Source: Alphaproteobacteria bacterium
Lineage (GTDB): Bacteria; Pseudomonadota; Alphaproteobacteria; Holosporales; Holosporaceae
Direction of reading: 5' to 3'
Length of the DNA: 8,767 nt
Assembly: GCA_016870135.1 (NCBI GenBank)
Contig: VGCF01000035.1
Span: forward strand, 1 to 8,767
Shown here: in pieces, positions 5,932-8,767 of the stretch
Layout: every line of letters begins with the position of its first letter
Position numbering within the stretch: position 1 is the first letter of the stretch
The notes under the pieces: generated by a model
Seen by the model: the letters and a program-made list of their open reading frames with translations, nothing else
What the model was told of the DNA's origin: nothing
Database searches by the model: none
Position numbers and translations under genes: made by a program

Positions 5932-6669
5932 TTAGTGTGAATGTAACGTATCATTTAAATGCATACAGCTGAGCAACGTAAAAATATAAGCTTGAATAAA
6001 GGCCACAAAAAACTCAAATCCAATCAAACCCACATTAACAGCCAATGGCACAATGCCAAAAACCCCGAGACTGGCTGTAAAAAACGCAAATATTTTCAAA
6101 ATGCTGTGACCGGCCACCATATTTGCAAACAACCGAATAGACAAACTGACCGGTCTAGATAAATAAGATACCAGTTCAACAGGGACCAAAATGGGGGCGA
6201 TCCATAAGGGAACCCCTTCTGGTAAAAACAGTCTTAAAAAGCCTGCTCCATTTCTGATAAAGCCATACACCGTCACGACGCATAAAATCAAAAAAGCCAA
6301 TGAAAAATTCACAATGATTTGACTGGTAAATGTGAACGCAAACGGCAAAAGCCCCAAAAGATTGCCCATCAAAACAAACAAGAAAATAGAAGTTAAAAAC
6401 CCAACAAAGGGCAACCCCTCTTTCCCATTGTTTTCAAGCACCATACCCTCTACAAAAGAAAAGGGCAGCTCTGCCAAAGTTTGAACACGGTTGGGAAGAC
6501 CTGTTGTGCGTCTTAAACCCAAACCAAGTCCCAGCACAATAAGACCTGTGGCCCCCAACATAAATGCGGCAGAGTTGGTCAAGGAAAGGTCGAAACCAAA
6601 AACATTAATGGGTATTAACGTTTTGACCAAAAATTGTTGCAATGGTTGTAATGATTGCGAACCACTCAT
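5932..6669 (-). CDS. atpB: F0F1 ATP synthase subunit a
   Basis: Membrane stator subunit forming the two proton half-channels next to the c-ring. The protein is 245 residues, mostly hydrophobic with five or six membrane helices. The signature SLSIRLFANMVAGH at 175-188 contains the essential arginine R179, and FEFFVAFIQAYIFTLL at 218-232 is the conserved last helix, including Q226. MGNLLGLLPF at 101-110 is another family block. The start at 6669 is chosen because it overlaps the atpI stop as ATGA and is preceded by AGGA about 10 bases upstream. The frame is open further, to 6777, but that would run deep into atpI. It ends 17 bp before atpE. Confidence 0.97.
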   Translation of the reverse strand: MSGSQSLQPLQQFLVKTLIPINVFGFDLSLTNSAAFMLGATGLIVLGLGLGLRRTTGLPNRVQTLAELPFSFVEGMVLENNGKEGLPFVGFLTSIFLFVLMGNLLGLLPFAFTFTSQIIVNFSLAFLILCVVTVYGFIRNGAGFLRLFLPEGVPLWIAPILVPVELVSYLSRPVSLSIRLFANMVAGHSILKIFAFFTASLGVFGIVPLAVNVGLIGFEFFVAFIQAYIFTLLSCMHLNDTLHSH

Positions 6670-7052
6670 TGTTTTATCATCCTGTATACCGTTAAGCCAT
6701 TGGCAGCAAAAGCCAGTAGTGCTCCTATGATAATACGCGAAAATGAAGACAAAGTGAACAGGTGCCCCACCCCCCAAGCCAGGGCATACGACACGCCTAT
6801 GGATGCCAGCATTTGGGACCCAACCACGGACAAACCGCGCTTTATGTCTTTGGCTGCTTTTTGAACCATCAAGGGATCAGCAGCGTCATTTTTGCTCCAT
6901 ACTGCGGGTACGCAATCCTCTTCTGAACCATTGGTTGGCAGGATTGGATCACGCATTCCATCGCCATGACGCACCGGATCGCCCTGGCATTGGTTAGCCA
7001 CATTCTTTTTCAAGGCTTGTATTTTTTCATCAATATCCACGGGAGTTTTCAT
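6666..7052 (-). CDS. atpI: ATP synthase protein I (AtpI), F0 assembly factor
   Basis: Small membrane protein that helps assemble the c-ring; not a subunit of the mature enzyme. The protein is 128 residues. The first 65 residues are polar and include a Gly/Asp/Pro-rich stretch (about 21-60) that looks disordered. Two membrane helices follow, about 74-98 and 105-123. The ending NGLTVYRMIK at 118-127 matches the alphaproteobacterial AtpI ending N-x-YR. First gene of the operon; its TGA overlaps the atpB ATG. No strong Shine-Dalgarno precedes it: the bases before the ATG are GATAAAACA, shared exactly with the atpB initiation region. Assignment rests on topology, the C-terminal motif and position upstream of atpB, because the family is poorly conserved. 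Confidence 0.87.
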   Translation of the reverse strand: MKTPVDIDEKIQALKKNVANQCQGDPVRHGDGMRDPILPTNGSEEDCVPAVWSKNDAADPLMVQKAAKDIKRGLSVVGSQMLASIGVSYALAWGVGHLFTLSSFSRIIIGALLAFAANGLTVYRMIKQ

Positions 7053-7118
7053 TGTTTTATCGGATAAAATTTTATTAAAAAGAGATTATAGAATGCCCAG
7101 CAATCCAGTATCGTTATA

Positions 7119-7147
7119 ATGATATACCCATTTTATGGCATTGCCAA
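7119..7147 (-). promoter_or_regulatory. Promoter of the F0 atp operon
   Basis: On the minus strand, TTGGCA (7147 to 7142), a 17-bp spacer and TATCAT (7124 to 7119) each match the sigma-70 consensus at five of six positions. Transcription would start near 7112, giving a leader of about 60 bases before atpI. A second TATAAT (7090 to 7085) lies nearer the gene but lacks a -35. An 11-bp dyad TGGCA-T-TGCCA (7136-7146) covers the -35. Confidence 0.65.
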
Positions 7148-7169
7148 TACAGGCAAACGTCATTGTAAA
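7141..7169 (+). promoter_or_regulatory. Possible promoter of the tricorn protease gene
   Basis: TTGCCA (7141-7146), 17 bp, then TGTAAA (7164-7169). The -35 is five of six, the -10 four of six. It lies on the opposite strand of the atp -35 and overlaps it almost fully. An alternative is TTGTAA (7163-7168), 17 bp, CACTAT (7186-7191). An inverted repeat TTGCC-N6-GGCAA (7141-7156) spans the first -35. Either choice is tentative. Confidence 0.4.
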
Positions 7170-7217
7170 GGTGTACAATTCCTGTCACTATGGTCACTAA
7201 AAAAATACAAAAAGATC

Positions 7218-8767
7218 ATGTATTTCCAATACCCTGCCCTGCATCATGGGGCCTTGGCCTTTGTGTCTAGGGATACGTTATGGATATCGAATGGTGCCAC
7301 GCCACGCATGCTGTTGCCACATCCCATGCCCGGTCTCATGAACCCCCATTTTTCCCCCGATGGTCAGATGCTGGCCTTTGTGTCCGACAAAGATCTTTAT
7401 CGCATTTCCATCGACGGCGGCTTGCCAGAGCGCCTGACATTTTATGGCAGAGGCGTAGAACTGCTGGGGTGGAAAGATGACCAAACCCTGTGGGTGTTAA
7501 CCAGCGCTAACGGTAATACTTTGCGTGGTTATACCCTGGCGTATTTGGATATTCAAACAGGGCAACTGCACCCGCATCCCATCGGCCCATGTGAGGGGTC
7601 CTCCTTTGCACAGAATGGTCAGGGTCACGTCATCCAAAGACAAGGATATGGGTATATTTCTTGGAAACGCTATCAGGGGGGAACGGCAGGCCAGTTGTGG
7701 ATTGATGCCGACGGATCAGGGTGTTTTCAACGTCTGTTATCCGACATTACCCACAATCTGTTGGCCCCGCTGTGGATCAACGATCGCATCTATTTCCTTT
7801 CAGACAAGGATGGAACAGGACAAATTTACTCGTGTACCACCACGGGCACAGACGTGCGACAGCATACCCACCACCAGGATTTTTATCCCCGCCAACTCTC
7901 CTCCCACGGCCACAGGTTAACCTATAGTTGTGGAGGAAATATTTGGACCTATGATACAACAACTGGGGAAAACCTGCTCGTACCGTTAACACTGAACCTT
8001 GGCGCGCAAAGCAAGGCCCGTCAAGTCAAAAGTCCACAAAAACATTTAACGTCGTATGCCCTATCTGCTGATGGAAAACGTTTGGCGCTGATCACCCGTG
8101 GCCGTCTTTTTGACCTGACACCTGCCAAGGGTCCGGCCGAGCAAAAGGGAATGATGGATGGTGTGCGATACCGCTTTGCTGCGTGGTTCAAGAATGGCAC
8201 TTTGGCCACATTGCACGATCAGGGTTTAGAAGATGTTTTTGAATTTTATGCCAAAAACAGCGTCACCCCTGTTACGTATAAGCCCCTCCAAAACCAAGGA
8301 AAAGATGGGGTGTGGGGTCGGATTAATGATGCCGCTGCCCACCCTACTCTGCCCACTTTGGTCTGTGTAAATCATCGCCATGAATTGATATTGATTCAAT
8401 GGGGTGACACCACAACCCTTGATAATGTGCAGACAACAGTCATCAACCGCAGCACCCATGGCGCCGTCCAAGGATACCAATGGTCACCCTGTGGTCGCTG
8501 GATCGCGTACAGTCTGCAATCGCACCTTAGGGGCAACAGCATCTGGATTTATGACACCACAGAGGGCACCAATCACCAAATTACAGACGATTGTTTTTCA
8601 AACACGCACCCTGTTTTTGACCCAGATGGAAAATACTTGTTTTTCTTGTCCACCAGGCATTTTGATCCAAAAATAGACGCCCTGGGTATGGCCATGGCGT
8701 GCAGTCCTGGTGTGCAGCCCTTTGTTTTTATCTTGCAAAAGAATCAAGAATCTCCGTTCGTATTGCC
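7218..8767 (+). CDS. Tricorn-type protease, N-terminal propeller part (3' end outside window)
   Basis: Tricorn proteases are large cytoplasmic serine peptidases (C-terminal S41 type) that degrade oligopeptides released by other proteases. I translated 516 codons from ATG at 7218 with no stop to the right edge. The N-terminus (YFQYPALHHGALAFVSRDTLW) fits the family opening, and there is no signal peptide. Propeller repeats of the type NPHFSPDGQMLAFVSD (42-57), APLWINDRIYFLSDKDG (183-199) and HPVFDPDGKYLFFLSTR (464-480) are clear. SWKRYQGGTAGQLWID at 148-163 and the block RHFDPKIDAL (480-489) to ESPF (511-514) are strongly tricorn-like. The fragment should cover the six-bladed propeller and the start of the seven-bladed one. 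The PDZ and catalytic Ser/His regions would lie beyond the edge, so activity cannot be judged. Only a weak Shine-Dalgarno (AAAGA) precedes the ATG. It is divergent from the atp operon. Confidence 0.9.
   Translation, partial: MYFQYPALHHGALAFVSRDTLWISNGATPRMLLPHPMPGLMNPHFSPDGQMLAFVSDKDLYRISIDGGLPERLTFYGRGVELLGWKDDQTLWVLTSANGNTLRGYTLAYLDIQTGQLHPHPIGPCEGSSFAQNGQGHVIQRQGYGYISWKRYQGGTAGQLWIDADGSGCFQRLLSDITHNLLAPLWINDRIYFLSDKDGTGQIYSCTTTGTDVRQHTHHQDFYPRQLSSHGHRLTYSCGGNIWTYDTTTGENLLVPLTLNLGAQSKARQVKSPQKHLTSYALSADGKRLALITRGRLFDLTPAKGPAEQKGMMDGVRYRFAAWFKNGTLATLHDQGLEDVFEFYAKNSVTPVTYKPLQNQGKDGVWGRINDAAAHPTLPTLVCVNHRHELILIQWGDTTTLDNVQTTVINRSTHGAVQGYQWSPCGRWIAYSLQSHLRGNSIWIYDTTEGTNHQITDDCFSNTHPVFDPDGKYLFFLSTRHFDPKIDALGMAMACSPGVQPFVFILQKNQESPFVL

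Overview
This 8.8 kb window looks like the chromosome of an alphaproteobacterium. The main reason is the F0 cluster in the order atpI-atpB-atpE-atpF'-atpF. It has two different b-type stalk genes and stands apart from the F1 genes, which is the alphaproteobacterial arrangement. An Ffh with an Arg-type G4 motif and a tRNA-Lys(CTT) with no encoded CCA fit this. Modest GC content and an unusual gene order (acpS-rluD-ffh) hint at a Holosporales- or Rickettsiales-like lineage, but that is inference.

Left part (1-2727, minus strand): acpS, rluD and ffh run leftward in that order. acpS and rluD overlap by ATGA. A 127-bp gap separates rluD from ffh, which runs off the left edge. Reading outward from the same control region, lpxC (2791-3693, plus strand) makes the committed step of lipid A synthesis, so the organism is Gram-negative with LPS. 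A good sigma-70-type promoter precedes lpxC.

Middle (3694-4640): tRNA-Lys(CTT) follows lpxC behind its own strong promoter. A roughly 710-bp stretch without a credible gene comes next, opening with three 60-bp tandem repeats plus a partial fourth. It is the convergent zone between the plus-strand lpxC/tRNA block and the minus-strand atp operon.

Right part (4641-8767): the minus-strand F0 operon (atpI, B, E, F', F) is tightly packed. Its start/stop overlaps suggest translational coupling, and the c-subunit gene has a very strong Shine-Dalgarno sequence. Divergent from it, an open frame of at least 516 codons encodes the propeller half of a tricorn-type protease and is cut by the right edge. 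The two divergent promoters appear to share one overlapping -35 region that contains a dyad.

Almost everything is core housekeeping. I see no new defence or mobile system. The parts most worth a second look are the 60-bp repeat array, the altered 3' end of tRNA-Lys, the glycine-poor c-subunit motif and the shared atp/tricorn control region.
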